Positions 34,627-44,014 of a stretch of 64,000 bases of DNA are shown one piece after another. The DNA lies in the NCBI GenBank assembly GCA_029861535.1, contig JAOTZC010000001.1:170792-234791 (forward strand). Direction: 5' to 3'. Below the pieces are notes generated by a model. The model searched no databases. It had not been told where the DNA came from and was given only the letters and a program-made list of their open reading frames with translations. Position numbers and translations under genes: made by a program. Positions within the stretch are counted from its first letter, which is position 1. Every line of letters starts with the position of its first letter. This stretch comes from Gammaproteobacteria bacterium. Its GTDB lineage: Bacteria; Pseudomonadota; Gammaproteobacteria; Steroidobacterales; Woeseiaceae.

Positions 34627-35220
34627 CTAATTCCCTTTTGAACCCAAGAATTCATCGAGCACCTCGCGGGCTTCGGTTTCGCCGCTGCGCTTTAGCGCAG
34701 AGAAGGTTTGCACGCTGGCACGATCGTCGACTGCTTTTCGGACGTCCAGGAGCGCCTTCGCCTGCTGACCGCGCTTCAGCTTGTCGGCCTTCGTCAAAAG
34801 AATATGAATGGGCAGGCCCACTGACTCGGCAAATTCGATCATCTGCGCATCGAAGTCCGTGAGCTGGCGGCGGATATCGACGACCAATATCAGCCCCTTG
34901 AGGCTATTGCGGCTCTGAAAATAATCGCTCAGAAGCTGCCCCCAATGTCGCCGCACCGTGTCCGACACCCGCGCGAAACCATAGCCCGGCAAATCGACCA
35001 GCCGCCGACTGCCGCCAAGGCTGAAAAAGTTCACCAACTGAGTTCGGCCGGGCGTCTTGGAGGTTCGCGCGAACTGGCGGCGATTGACGATCACGTTGAT
35101 CGCGCTCGACTTGCCTGAATTCGAGCGACCGGCCACGGCGACCTCCGCTCCGTCGTCAGATACGAACTGACTGACCGCGTTGGCGCTCTTCAAAAAGCAG
35201 GCCTCGGGGTAGTGTGACAT
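34627..35220 (-). CDS. engB: Ribosome biogenesis GTPase EngB (YihA/YsxC)
   Basis: A 197-residue essential GTPase for large ribosomal subunit assembly. The G1 motif is AGRSNSGKSSAIN, G2 lies in KTPGRTQLVNFF, G3 is LVDLPGYGFA and G4 LLTKADKL. The start MSHYPEACFLKSA corresponds to the normal N-terminus; the open frame continues upstream but overlaps the cytochrome c4 promoter region. It converges on polA and is divergent from the cytochrome c4 gene, the arrangement seen in Pseudomonas. Confidence 0.94.
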   Translation of the reverse strand: MSHYPEACFLKSANAVSQFVSDDGAEVAVAGRSNSGKSSAINVIVNRRQFARTSKTPGRTQLVNFFSLGGSRRLVDLPGYGFARVSDTVRRHWGQLLSDYFQSRNSLKGLILVVDIRRQLTDFDAQMIEFAESVGLPIHILLTKADKLKRGQQAKALLDVRKAVDDRASVQTFSALKRSGETEAREVLDEFLGSKGN

Positions 35221-35355
35221 GGGGTATGCGTGTCGGTTTCTGTGTATAATTTCGCCGATTTCACGATACTCGGCGTCAATAATCCAGCGGCGCAACCCAA
35301 AAACATCAAAACCGCGGTGACCGAGGTCACCGTTCAGCAACAACGGTCTAAGTAT

Positions 35356-35985
35356 ATGAAAATGAAGTTTGCCCGGATCTGCGCTATTGCCGTGGTCGCG
35401 CTCGCGGTACTACCAGCGCAGGCCGCAAGCCTTGTCGACGGCGACGCCGAGGCAGGCAAGGCGAAATCTATTACCTGCTCGGCCTGTCACGGTGCAAGCG
35501 GCAACAGCATCTCACCGCTGTGGCCGAATATTGCTGGCCAGTCGGCAAAATACATCGTCGCTCAACTCAAGGCATTTAAGACTGGCAAACGTACCAATCC
35601 GCTCATGACAAGTCAGGCCATGCTGCTTTCCGACGAAGACATGCTAAACCTGGCGGTTTTCTTCGAGACGCTGCCAGCCGCAGCCCAGGCTGTTGCCGAT
35701 CCTGCGCTTATCAATCGCGCCGAAGCCCTCTTCCGTGGCGGAAATGCCGAGGAAGGCATCGCCGCGTGCATCGCTTGCCACGGCCCGACGGGCCGCGGTA
35801 ATCCGGCAGCGGCATATCCGGCGCTTAACGGCCAGCATGCCGCCTATACCGCGAAACAGCTCAACGATTACGCCTCCGGCGCCCGTAAATCGGATGGCGC
35901 CACGCGGATAATGCGCCAGATTGCGGAACGATTGAGTGCGGATGACATCGAAGCACTTGCGTCATATATCCAGGGACTAAAGTAA
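35356..35985 (+). CDS. Cytochrome c4, di-heme
   Basis: A periplasmic di-heme electron carrier to cytochrome oxidases, 209 residues with a signal peptide (MKMKFARICAIAVVALAVLPAQA, cut after AQA). Two heme sites, CSACH and CIACH, lie in two similar halves, each with downstream methionines that can serve as axial ligands (RTNPLMTSQAM and GATRIMRQI). The chosen start is the first of two close ATGs; the frame extends upstream without a signal peptide. The stop overlaps the dsbA start (TAATG), so both products of this unit go to the periplasm. Confidence 0.92.
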   Translation: MKMKFARICAIAVVALAVLPAQAASLVDGDAEAGKAKSITCSACHGASGNSISPLWPNIAGQSAKYIVAQLKAFKTGKRTNPLMTSQAMLLSDEDMLNLAVFFETLPAAAQAVADPALINRAEALFRGGNAEEGIAACIACHGPTGRGNPAAAYPALNGQHAAYTAKQLNDYASGARKSDGATRIMRQIAERLSADDIEALASYIQGLK

Positions 35986-36833
35986 TGAATAGCGACAAGA
36001 TAATTCAATTATTGGTCTCGCTCGCCGCAGTTATTTTCGTCGTAGCTTGCAGCAAACAAGAGCCGGCCGCGGTCGAAGAAGACCCGGCGGCGATCGTTGA
36101 GGACGCGGTCGACGATACCGTCGTCGACGCCGCCCCGGATGACGAAGACGAAACGCTCGACGTCATCGAAGAGTCAGCGGCTGAGCCGGAGGAAACCGGC
36201 GACGAAGAAATCATTCTCGCGCGCGCCGAGGAACCGGCGGCGAACATCACATTCAAATATCAGGAAGGCAAACATTATCATCGCCTTGTCCCGAGCCAAC
36301 CAACTATCGGCGGTGCCGACAAGATCGAGGTTGCTGAATTTTTCTGGTACGGCTGCCCGCATTGTTATGACCTGGAACCGACGATCAATCGCTGGGCCGC
36401 CGAGGCACCAGCCAATGTTCGGTTTGTTCGAGTTCCGGCAATGTGGAACGACGTCTTACAGGTTCACGCCAAGCTTTTTTACACCGAAGAGGTGCTGGTG
36501 CGTAACGGCAGTATCGTAGACGCCGAGGGTTTCCGCACAGCCGTATTCGAGGAATATCATGGGCGCGGTAATCGTTTGCTGTCAGAACCGACGATTAAGC
36601 GACTGTTTGCACGTTACGGTGTCGGCGATGAGGATTTCGACAAGACCTGGAGTTCGTTTGAAGTTTCACAAAAGCTCCGTGTCGCCGCCGACCTCGCGCG
36701 TCGCTACAGCATCGCAAGTGTTCCGGCGATCGTCGTCAACGGCAAATACCGTACTGGCGGTTCCGAAGCCGGTAGCTATCCAAAGATGATTGAAGTCATC
36801 GACGAATTGGTCATTCGCGAAAGCGCAAGATAA
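35985..36833 (+). CDS. dsbA: DsbA-family thiol:disulfide oxidoreductase, lipoprotein form with acidic linker
   Basis: A 282-residue disulfide oxidoreductase. The thioredoxin-fold part carries the active site FFWYGCPHCYDLEP (Cys124/Cys127) and the cis-proline loop SVPAIVVNGKYRTGG. Unlike ordinary DsbA, it begins with a lipobox (FVVACSKQ, Cys22) and a strongly acidic linker of about 60 residues rich in Asp/Glu (EEDPAAIVEDAVDD, PDDEDETLDVIEE). It should therefore be tethered to a membrane by a flexible negative arm. It is coupled to cytochrome c4, as in Pseudomonas, where this pairing may link thiol oxidation to respiration. Confidence 0.9.
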   Translation: MNSDKIIQLLVSLAAVIFVVACSKQEPAAVEEDPAAIVEDAVDDTVVDAAPDDEDETLDVIEESAAEPEETGDEEIILARAEEPAANITFKYQEGKHYHRLVPSQPTIGGADKIEVAEFFWYGCPHCYDLEPTINRWAAEAPANVRFVRVPAMWNDVLQVHAKLFYTEEVLVRNGSIVDAEGFRTAVFEEYHGRGNRLLSEPTIKRLFARYGVGDEDFDKTWSSFEVSQKLRVAADLARRYSIASVPAIVVNGKYRTGGSEAGSYPKMIEVIDELVIRESAR

Positions 36834-36861
36834 GACTACCGCCGTATCAATAGTCGGACGA

Positions 36862-36932
36862 TGGGTGGTACCCCTCTCATCGTCATGGCTCGCTGCGCTG
36901 CGCTTTACTTCCGATGAGAGGGGTACCACCCA
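36862..36932. repeat. Long palindromic element, copy 2
   Basis: A perfect 21-base-pair inverted repeat (arms 36862-36882 and 36912-36932) with a 29-base loop. The conserved core from ATCG through CATGGCTCGCTGCGCTGCGC to ACTTCCGA matches copy 1 (34519-34603) with one base change plus a change next to the stem. The inner stem is GTACCCCTCTC here, unlike copy 1, but still fully self-complementary. The outer GGGTGG/CCACCC is shared. It lies in the gap between the convergent dsbA and L,D-transpeptidase genes. Confidence 0.8.
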
Positions 36933-36943
36933 CCGCCTGCCAG

Positions 36944-37852
36944 CTAGCCATTGTCCTCCGCAATTATCTTGAGTTTGCCTTCTGCATTGCGTTTCCAGTA
37001 GAGGCGCTTCGTCGTGACTGAGGTGGTTTCTCCTTCTGTCATAGTTTGACGAAAGCGGCTTAGGTAGAGTTCTTTTTCTTCGGGTTCGGCGAGTAACAAG
37101 AGATCGTCGACTGTGACGTCGACCTCACCGCGCCGCTCGAGTGTCTGTACCTGAAACGACGCCCATTCGCTGAGCATTATGCCGCGATAACTGAATTCGC
37201 CAGCGTACATTGACAGGTACGTGTGCACGTCGTTTGCGGCGAGTGCATCCGCCCATTGTTCTACTGCACCACGAAGTTCGACACGCAATGCGTCGCGCAT
37301 TGCCGGCTCTTGCCATTCCATGTCGCGAGTTACGATGACGGGAGTTACCAGCGGCACGAGCTTTTGCTCAAGCGCAAGCAAATCGGTGTTCGGCAGCGCG
37401 AGACAACCGTCTGTAGCAAGAGGGGATCGTTGGCCATTACCGGCCTCTACACCATGCACCCAGATGCCGTCGCCGCCGCGTTCGCGACGTCGATCCAAAA
37501 CGTTCGGATAGTCGAGTGGAAAAGCCGTGACGCCGTATTGTTCATGCATACGGCTGGTATCGAGCTGATCAACGACGAAGTAGATGCCGAGCGGTGTTTT
37601 TCGATCCCCAGCGCGCTGTTTGCCGACCCCGTTTTGACCGATTGAAACATAGCCCTGATTGGCCAGGCTAATACCGGCCGGGGTTCGCGCGAAGCGGTAA
37701 ATGGTCGCATTGGCCGCGTCCGCAATAAATACGTCACCGACGGACTCGGGGAGCTCGAGCAAATACGCAGGTAGTCGATCGTCGGCCAACGCGTCGGCGC
37801 CGGGCAACAACGGTGCCAGTAACATCAGCAAGGACAGCAGCAAGCGACGCAT
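36944..37852 (-). CDS. L,D-transpeptidase (YkuD) family protein
   Basis: A 302-residue exported protein with a clear signal peptide (MRRLLLSLLMLLAPLLPGADALA). The YkuD domain spans about residues 38-180: VSIGQNGVGKQRAGDRKTPLGIYFV and IWVHGVEAG, then LATDGCLALPN with the catalytic Cys. The usual Ser/Thr-x-Gly-Cys is TDGC here, still compatible with activity. The C-terminal 120 residues (AVEQWADALAANDVHTYLSMY and so on) resemble an NTF2/SnoaL-like domain often attached to such proteins. It would crosslink peptidoglycan or attach proteins to it in the periplasm. Confidence 0.85.
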   Translation of the reverse strand: MRRLLLSLLMLLAPLLPGADALADDRLPAYLLELPESVGDVFIADAANATIYRFARTPAGISLANQGYVSIGQNGVGKQRAGDRKTPLGIYFVVDQLDTSRMHEQYGVTAFPLDYPNVLDRRRERGGDGIWVHGVEAGNGQRSPLATDGCLALPNTDLLALEQKLVPLVTPVIVTRDMEWQEPAMRDALRVELRGAVEQWADALAANDVHTYLSMYAGEFSYRGIMLSEWASFQVQTLERRGEVDVTVDDLLLLAEPEEKELYLSRFRQTMTEGETTSVTTKRLYWKRNAEGKLKIIAEDNG

Positions 37853-37929
37853 GCGCCGATATTACAGCTGCCTCCTATGCACCACCATGCTATCGTCGGC
37901 AGATTGGCTTTCGACGACGGGAATCCAAC

Positions 37930-39699
37930 ATGACACGACTCGCGACAGTTTTGGTGCTGTCACTTATCGCGAGCATCGCAGCTTCGCAATCACATACAGC
38001 TGCCGACGAAGCTTTCGAAAACCTTGGTCATGAATACCTTAGCGACTTGACGAACTTCTCGCCGGTCAGTGCAACATTGATTGGCGATCATGGTGCCGAC
38101 GATAAGCTCGATCAGGTCGATGCTGATGCCCGCCGCCGATCGAAGGAATTAGCTCGGGAGTACCAAAACGCCCTTGCGGTAATCGATCGTGAGCAACTAT
38201 CCCCCGCCAACCAAATTGACGCAGCTCTTCTACAACATCAGATCGAGTCGGAGCTGTGGTCTCTTGACACGCTACAAGAGTGGGCTTGGAACCCGCTTGT
38301 CTATGTGAACACCGCGGGTAATTCAATTTACGGGCTCGTTGCGCGCGATTTCGCACCGATTGCTACACGGCTGCAAAACGCAACGGCGCGCCTCGAGCAA
38401 CTGCCGCGCTTTTTCGAGCAGGCACGCGGATCGCTTGAGCCTGCACGCGTACCGAAAGTGCATGCGGAAACCGCAATCGCCCAGAACCACGGACTCGTGT
38501 CAATTATTGAAACTATGATCGTTCCAGAGATGGCCGCACTATCCGACACGGACCGAACTCGCCTCGAAGCCGCAATCGAAACGGCCAAGGATGCGATCGC
38601 GAAACATCAGACTTGGCTCGAAGAAGAACTATTGCCGCGTGCGGATGGTGATTTTCGCATTGGCGCAGAGTTATACGACGTCAAACTCGCGTTTGCGTTG
38701 AACTCTCCGCTTGGTCGCAAAGAGGTGAAAGCTCGCGCCGAGAGCGAATACGAAGCTGTCCGTAATCAAATGTACGAAATCGCCAAAGAAGTTTATGCGG
38801 CAGATCACCCTTACACGTCATTTCCTGACACGCCTGACGAAGCCTACAAGCAGGCGATTATCCGCGCCGCGCTCGAGAAGGCTTACCAGCAATTGCCAGC
38901 GCGCGATGGCATTGTCGACATTGCCAAACAACAGTTGCAGCAGGCGACTGACTTCGTCATCGAGAACAATATCGTCACGATGCCCGAGGAACCCGTCGAG
39001 ATCATTATCATGCCGGAGTTTCAGCGTGGCGTTACCCTTGCCTACCTCGATTCACCGGGTCCGCTCGATAAAGGACAAAGTGCATTTTATGCGGTCGCGC
39101 CGCTACCGGAAGACTGGACAGAGGATCAGGTCAACTCTTTCCTGCGCGAGTACAACCTGTATTCGATTCAAGACCTGACTCTCCATGAGGGCGTACCGGG
39201 CCATTATTTGCAACTTGCATTGAGCAATCGTAATCCATCGCCGTTACGAGGCGTATTCGGGTCGGGATCTTTTATTGAAGGCTGGGCCGTCTATGCAGAG
39301 CGCGTGATGATCGACGAAGGCTATCTCGATCGTGATCCACTGATGCGTTTGATAAATTTGAAATGGTATTTGCGGGGCATCACCAACGCCATTATCGATT
39401 CGGCCATTCATGTTGACGGCATGACAAAAGAACAGGCGATGACGTTAATGATCGAAGGTGGCTTTCAGGAAGAACGGGAAGCCGCCGGCAAATGGGTGCG
39501 CGCACAACTGACATCGGCACAGCTTTCAACCTATTTCGTCGGCTATCAGGAACACGTCGAAATGCGCAAAGCCGTCGAAGCCGAATGGGGTGATGCGTTC
39601 ACGCTGCGGCAGTACCATGACAGCGCGTTGTCCTACGGTTCTCCGCCGGTGAAGTATGTTCGCGCGCTGATCCTGGATGAGCCGATTCCGAACAACTAG
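37930..39699 (+). CDS. DUF885 family exported zinc hydrolase
   Basis: A 589-residue secreted protein of the DUF885 family. The signal peptide is MTRLATVLVLSLIASIAASQ; earlier possible starts lie in the promoter region and lack a signal. A metallopeptidase-like motif HEGVPGHYLQLA (HExxxGH form) is followed by FIEGWAVYAERVMIDEG, whose Glu would be the third zinc ligand. The family is predicted to hydrolyse peptides; no substrate is established. It stands alone between two convergent or unrelated units. Confidence 0.88.
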   Translation: MTRLATVLVLSLIASIAASQSHTAADEAFENLGHEYLSDLTNFSPVSATLIGDHGADDKLDQVDADARRRSKELAREYQNALAVIDREQLSPANQIDAALLQHQIESELWSLDTLQEWAWNPLVYVNTAGNSIYGLVARDFAPIATRLQNATARLEQLPRFFEQARGSLEPARVPKVHAETAIAQNHGLVSIIETMIVPEMAALSDTDRTRLEAAIETAKDAIAKHQTWLEEELLPRADGDFRIGAELYDVKLAFALNSPLGRKEVKARAESEYEAVRNQMYEIAKEVYAADHPYTSFPDTPDEAYKQAIIRAALEKAYQQLPARDGIVDIAKQQLQQATDFVIENNIVTMPEEPVEIIIMPEFQRGVTLAYLDSPGPLDKGQSAFYAVAPLPEDWTEDQVNSFLREYNLYSIQDLTLHEGVPGHYLQLALSNRNPSPLRGVFGSGSFIEGWAVYAERVMIDEGYLDRDPLMRLINLKWYLRGITNAIIDSAIHVDGMTKEQAMTLMIEGGFQEEREAAGKWVRAQLTSAQLSTYFVGYQEHVEMRKAVEAEWGDAFTLRQYHDSALSYGSPPVKYVRALILDEPIPNN

Positions 39700-39837
39700 A
39701 CTCAGTCTAGACACGAAACGATTTCGGGCGCTAATGCATCTAAACTAGACTTCCGCTTGCAGGGCGGCGGACGCCCCTGAACTCGTTCCCTGCCCCGCGG
39801 TCTGACGAATACTGGGGATTAAAGGGATCGAATAATA

Positions 39838-42800
39838 ATGAGTCTGACTGACCTGAGCACCCGGCACTGGCCATCGGTAGCCGTCGCGGTGGTATTGGTC
39901 GCCCTATTTGGGGCGACATCGATCGCATCCCTGCCGATTCAGCTACTTCCGACGATCGAAGAACCACAGGTTTCGATCGCGAATTTCTGGCGCGCCGCCG
40001 CGCCCGAAGAAATGGAAGCGAACATCGTCGAGCCGCAAGAGAACGTGCTGAAGAACACGCCTGGGCTTACCAACATCAATTCCTGGATTGCCCGCGGCAC
40101 TGGCTGGGTCAACCTGACGTTCGCGGTTGGTACCGATATTCAGGAAGCCAAATTGGACGTCATCAACAATCTGACGCAGACGCCGCCGCGTCCGGGTGAT
40201 GCGATCGAACCACAAGTCTCCGCTGGCGGCGGCGGACAGACGCCAGGGGCGGCATCGCTATTGGTTCGCGTGCTACCCAGCAACCCGAATACCGAACTTG
40301 CGAGCTACCAAAAGCTCATCGAGGACGAAGTTCATCCGCGCCTGGCGCGAATTCCGGGCGTATCGCGAGTCGACCTCGCCGGTGAACAGCCGCGTGAACT
40401 GCATATCACGTTCGATTCCTACCGTGCCGCAGCGCTTGGTATTCAAGTACAGGACATCATCGCAACCGTATCGCGCGCATCCGACACCTCGGGTGGATTT
40501 GCCGATGTAGGCCGTCGTCAGTACACGGTGCGATTCGTGGGCCAGTTCGAGCCCAACGAACTCAACGAATTGATCGTTGGCTGGAGCAACGAGCGTCCGA
40601 TCTATTTGAGTGAGGTAGCCGATGTCGAAATCGTGCCACGTAAGCAAGATGGCTTTACGCTGAGAAACGGATATCCGGCCTACTACATCACGGTACAACG
40701 CGAATACGACGCGAACACGGTCCAGATTCTCGATGGCATCAATGCCGCAATCGTAGAACTCAATGATGGCCCTTTGAAACAGGCCGGGCTAGAAATCGAT
40801 CTGAGCTTTGATGCGTCGGTGCACATTCGCCGCGCCATTAGACTCGTGCGCAGCAATCTCGGCATTGGCCTCGTGCTCGCAATCGGCGTCCTGTACTTTT
40901 TGATGCGCAGCCGCCGCGCGACTTTTTTAGTTACGGCAACGGTGCCACTGTCGCTGCTCGTCGCATTCGTCGCTCTACGCATGTTCGACAAATCGCTGAA
41001 CGTCATCTCCCTTGCCGGCCTCGCATTCGCGGTCGGCCTGGTTATGGATGCGGCTATCGTGACCTTGGAGAACATCGTTCGATGTCGCCAGCAGGGCATG
41101 GAGCTTAAGGAAGCTGTTGCGCGCGGCACCAAACAAATTACCGGTGCGTTGTTCGCATCGACCGTTACCAGCGTCGCGATATTCGTCCCCGTCTTGTTCA
41201 TGGATGGCATGGAAGGTCAGCTATTCCAGGATCTTGCGCTGACGATCGCGGTGGCAGTGTCGGCGTCGTTCTTTATTGCCATTACTGTGCTGCCGGTCGC
41301 TGCATCGTTCATTTTGAAAAAACAAGAAGATGATGATCCGTGTGAACACTGGTGGACGAAGATCACCGATGTTGTAATGCACCTGACTCGCACACCGACG
41401 ATGTGCCGTACGTGGATTGTCGCGATTCTGGGCGGCTCAATACTCGCGGTCGTACTACTACTTCCGAAAGCCAACCTGCTACCGCAGGCTCCATCGGATT
41501 CGCTGAACGCGTTTTTCAACATGCCGCCCGGTGGCACGATCGAAATGGTCCGTGACGAAATCGCCGCTACAATCGTCGAGCGACTGCGGCCGTATATGGA
41601 GCACGAACGCGAGCCGTACATTCGCGGTTATAACCTGTCCGCATTTGGTGCGTTCAATGCGCTGTTCATTTACCCGCAGAACCCTGACCGAATCGAAGAA
41701 ATGATTGGCATCGTTAAAGATGAGGTGCTTGTCGATCTACCGGACACCTCAGCGTTTGTACAGCGGTCATCGTTGCTGAATTTCGGATTCGATGGCGGTC
41801 GCGCAATCAATGTCGACCTGCAGGGGCCGGATATCAACGTACTATCCGAAGTTGCAATTCAAGCGATGCCGATCATCAATAGCGCCCTGCCGGGTGCCAT
41901 GGTCCGGCCGATACCCGGGCTCGCAATTGCCGAACCCGAACTGCAGCTGATACCAAATGACCGCCGAATTACCGCGGCAGGCCTAGACCGCGCGTCGGTG
42001 GCAACCGTCGTACGCGCCGTAACTAGCGGCACGTTTGTCGGCGAGTATTTTGACGGCAATGATCGTCTGGACGTCATTTTGAAAGGTCCGACCTGGTCAT
42101 CGCCGGAGGAGCTGGCGTCGATACCGATTGCGACGCCGCTGGCGGGCGTGCAGACAATTGGCGAGCTGACGGACATCGAACGCACGGTGGGCCCAACCCA
42201 GTTATTGCGCGTTGACGGCCAGCGAACGTTGACGCTCAGCGTTTCGCCGACGGCCGAGATGACGGTGCAGGAAGCGCTAGAAGTCTTGCGCGACGTGGTC
42301 GGGCCACAGTTGCGTGAAATCATGCCCGACGAGGTCGCGATGCAGTATCGAGGCACGGCGGACCGACTTGAACATGCCTTCGCGACGATGGGCATGAACC
42401 TGTTGATCGCCGCCATCGTGCTTTTTCTGGTGCTTGCGGCGATGTTCCGCTCGCTGCGCGACGCATTTATCGTCATGTTGTCGATGCCGCTGGCGATCGC
42501 CGGTGGGGTTGCCGCGCTGCGTGTTCTTAACCTAATCACGATTCAGGCGATGGACTTGCTGACGATGATCGGATTCCTGATCTTGCTGGGACTCGTTGTT
42601 AACAACGCGATTTTGTTGGTTATGCATGCGCGCAAAGGCGTGCGCGAAGGGCTCGATCGAGCCAGCGCCGTCGCCGCGGCTGTTCGCATACGCGCGCGCC
42701 CGATTTACATGAGTACTCTAACCAGCATATTCGGTATGCTGCCATTAATGGTGATTCCGGGTGTTGGTTCACAAATCTACCGCGGCCTTGCCTCAGTCAT

Positions 42801-42942
42801 CATCGGCGGCATGTTTGTCAGCGCGATATTCACGCTGATTCTTATGCCCAGCATATTGCGGCTGCCGCCATTGCAACTTTCACAACTTACGAAACGTGGC
42901 TGGCGAAAAGACCGTGTACCGGGAGTAACCGCTGATGCCTAA
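39838..42942 (+). CDS. RND-family efflux permease with altered proton-relay residues
   Basis: A 1034-residue inner-membrane RND transporter with twelve predicted membrane segments and two large periplasmic loops. The TM4 motif reads GLAFAVGLVMDAAIVTLENIV: the first of the two adjacent aspartates of AcrB (Asp407) is kept, the second (Asp408) is Ala. In TM10, where AcrB has Lys940 (SAKNAIL), this protein has VVNNAILLV. The proton pathway must therefore differ from that of AcrB. The MFP gene follows and overlaps by 8 bases, an order opposite to acrAB. No outer-membrane channel gene is adjacent. The substrate is unknown. Confidence 0.92.
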   Translation: MSLTDLSTRHWPSVAVAVVLVALFGATSIASLPIQLLPTIEEPQVSIANFWRAAAPEEMEANIVEPQENVLKNTPGLTNINSWIARGTGWVNLTFAVGTDIQEAKLDVINNLTQTPPRPGDAIEPQVSAGGGGQTPGAASLLVRVLPSNPNTELASYQKLIEDEVHPRLARIPGVSRVDLAGEQPRELHITFDSYRAAALGIQVQDIIATVSRASDTSGGFADVGRRQYTVRFVGQFEPNELNELIVGWSNERPIYLSEVADVEIVPRKQDGFTLRNGYPAYYITVQREYDANTVQILDGINAAIVELNDGPLKQAGLEIDLSFDASVHIRRAIRLVRSNLGIGLVLAIGVLYFLMRSRRATFLVTATVPLSLLVAFVALRMFDKSLNVISLAGLAFAVGLVMDAAIVTLENIVRCRQQGMELKEAVARGTKQITGALFASTVTSVAIFVPVLFMDGMEGQLFQDLALTIAVAVSASFFIAITVLPVAASFILKKQEDDDPCEHWWTKITDVVMHLTRTPTMCRTWIVAILGGSILAVVLLLPKANLLPQAPSDSLNAFFNMPPGGTIEMVRDEIAATIVERLRPYMEHEREPYIRGYNLSAFGAFNALFIYPQNPDRIEEMIGIVKDEVLVDLPDTSAFVQRSSLLNFGFDGGRAINVDLQGPDINVLSEVAIQAMPIINSALPGAMVRPIPGLAIAEPELQLIPNDRRITAAGLDRASVATVVRAVTSGTFVGEYFDGNDRLDVILKGPTWSSPEELASIPIATPLAGVQTIGELTDIERTVGPTQLLRVDGQRTLTLSVSPTAEMTVQEALEVLRDVVGPQLREIMPDEVAMQYRGTADRLEHAFATMGMNLLIAAIVLFLVLAAMFRSLRDAFIVMLSMPLAIAGGVAALRVLNLITIQAMDLLTMIGFLILLGLVVNNAILLVMHARKGVREGLDRASAVAAAVRIRARPIYMSTLTSIFGMLPLMVIPGVGSQIYRGLASVIIGGMFVSAIFTLILMPSILRLPPLQLSQLTKRGWRKDRVPGVTADA

Positions 42943-44014
42943 GTTCAGGATAATTCCAGCCATTGCGTTGTTGATCGCACTGCAAGCCGCTGCCCAGCAA
43001 CCGAGCGCGAGTGTCGTACAGGTCGCTGAAGTGTTGCGCACCGAGCTGGCGCCGACAGTCGCTGTACCCGGCACGATATACAGTCGCAATGACGTGCAGA
43101 TTACGGCCGGCGTTGCCGGGCAGCTTGAAATGGTTGCCGAGCCCGGCACCGTCATTGAACGTGGCCAGTCAGTCGCTCGCATCGACAAGCAACCCTTACT
43201 ATTGCAACGCGCCGAACAGGAAGCACTCCTAGAACGAGCAGAGATCAATGTTCGGCAACTCAACAGTCAGCTTCGCCGCCAGCGCGAGCTGCAAAACGAA
43301 AGTCTCGTGTCTGAATTCGAGCTAGAACAGACCGAGGCCAACCGTGACCTCGCTGTCAGTGACGCCAACATTACCAAGGTTCGAATTCGCCAGATCGATG
43401 ACCAGATCCGACGTGCTGATGTGCGGGCACCCTTTACCGGCATCGTCATTAGCCGCGAACGCCGTGCCGGCGAGGACGTCTCACGTGGTGAGATCCTCGC
43501 GCAAATGACCGACATTCAAAACCTCGAAGTGCGTGCGTTCGTGCCATTGAAGCATTTGCGGCGAACAACGGCCGGCCAATCGCTGGATATTTTCGCAACC
43601 GATGCCCGGCACACTGGAACGATTCGCGCTCTGGTACCGACCGGTGATGTTCGTTCGCAAACCTTCGAGGCCCGCATTGATCTGCCGTCGGCAGCGACGA
43701 ACGCCTGGACCGTTGGGCAACTGGTTAGCGTGGCCATTCCAATTCGTGCCAAGGAACTCGCGTTAACGGTACCAAGAGACGCCTTGGTGCTGCGGGCGAC
43801 CGGCACATTTGTATTTCGGATCAATAATGAAAACAAGGCTGAGCAGATCCCTGTTGAGCTCGGCGACTCCGCAGGCGCGATGATTGCCGTAACCGGCGCC
43901 CTGACCGAGGGCGACCGGGTCGCGATCCGTGGCGCCGAAAACCTGACTGAGGGCGCCGATGTCAAGATAATGACGTCGCAATCCTCGCGCGGCAACGCAT
44001 CCGATCAGGGCTGA
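42935..44014 (+). CDS. RND efflux periplasmic adaptor (MFP)
   Basis: A 359-residue membrane-fusion protein, partner of the upstream permease, with a cleavable signal (MPKFRIIPAIALLIALQAAAQ). The biotinyl-lipoyl-like domain is split around a helical hairpin: VPGTIYSRNDVQITAGVAGQ, LEMVAEPGTVIERGQSVARI, a coiled-coil of about 70 residues (ERAEINVRQLNSQLRRQREL), and VRAPFTGIVISRERRAGEDV. Beta-barrel and membrane-proximal domains follow (LVPTGDVRSQTFEARIDLPS, VPRDALVLRATGTFVF). No lipobox is present. The start ATG overlaps the permease end by 8 bases. Confidence 0.92.
   Translation: MPKFRIIPAIALLIALQAAAQQPSASVVQVAEVLRTELAPTVAVPGTIYSRNDVQITAGVAGQLEMVAEPGTVIERGQSVARIDKQPLLLQRAEQEALLERAEINVRQLNSQLRRQRELQNESLVSEFELEQTEANRDLAVSDANITKVRIRQIDDQIRRADVRAPFTGIVISRERRAGEDVSRGEILAQMTDIQNLEVRAFVPLKHLRRTTAGQSLDIFATDARHTGTIRALVPTGDVRSQTFEARIDLPSAATNAWTVGQLVSVAIPIRAKELALTVPRDALVLRATGTFVFRINNENKAEQIPVELGDSAGAMIAVTGALTEGDRVAIRGAENLTEGADVKIMTSQSSRGNASDQG

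Noticed and set aside
34138..34862. Two plus-strand open frames (158 and 154 codons) across the polA-engB gap
   Set aside because: They run through the end of polA, the terminator and the palindrome and into the antisense of engB; composition follows the repeat arms and there is no ribosome site or homology.
39694..39708. Perfect palindrome CTAGACT-C-AGTCTAG at the end of the DUF885 gene
   Set aside because: It spans the stop codon, has no T-run and only 7 base pairs; too short and AT-balanced to claim as a terminator or operator.
41859..42539. Minus-strand open frame of 226 codons opposite the RND permease
   Set aside because: Ser/Thr/Arg-rich complement of a conserved gene with no motif; a product of codon bias.
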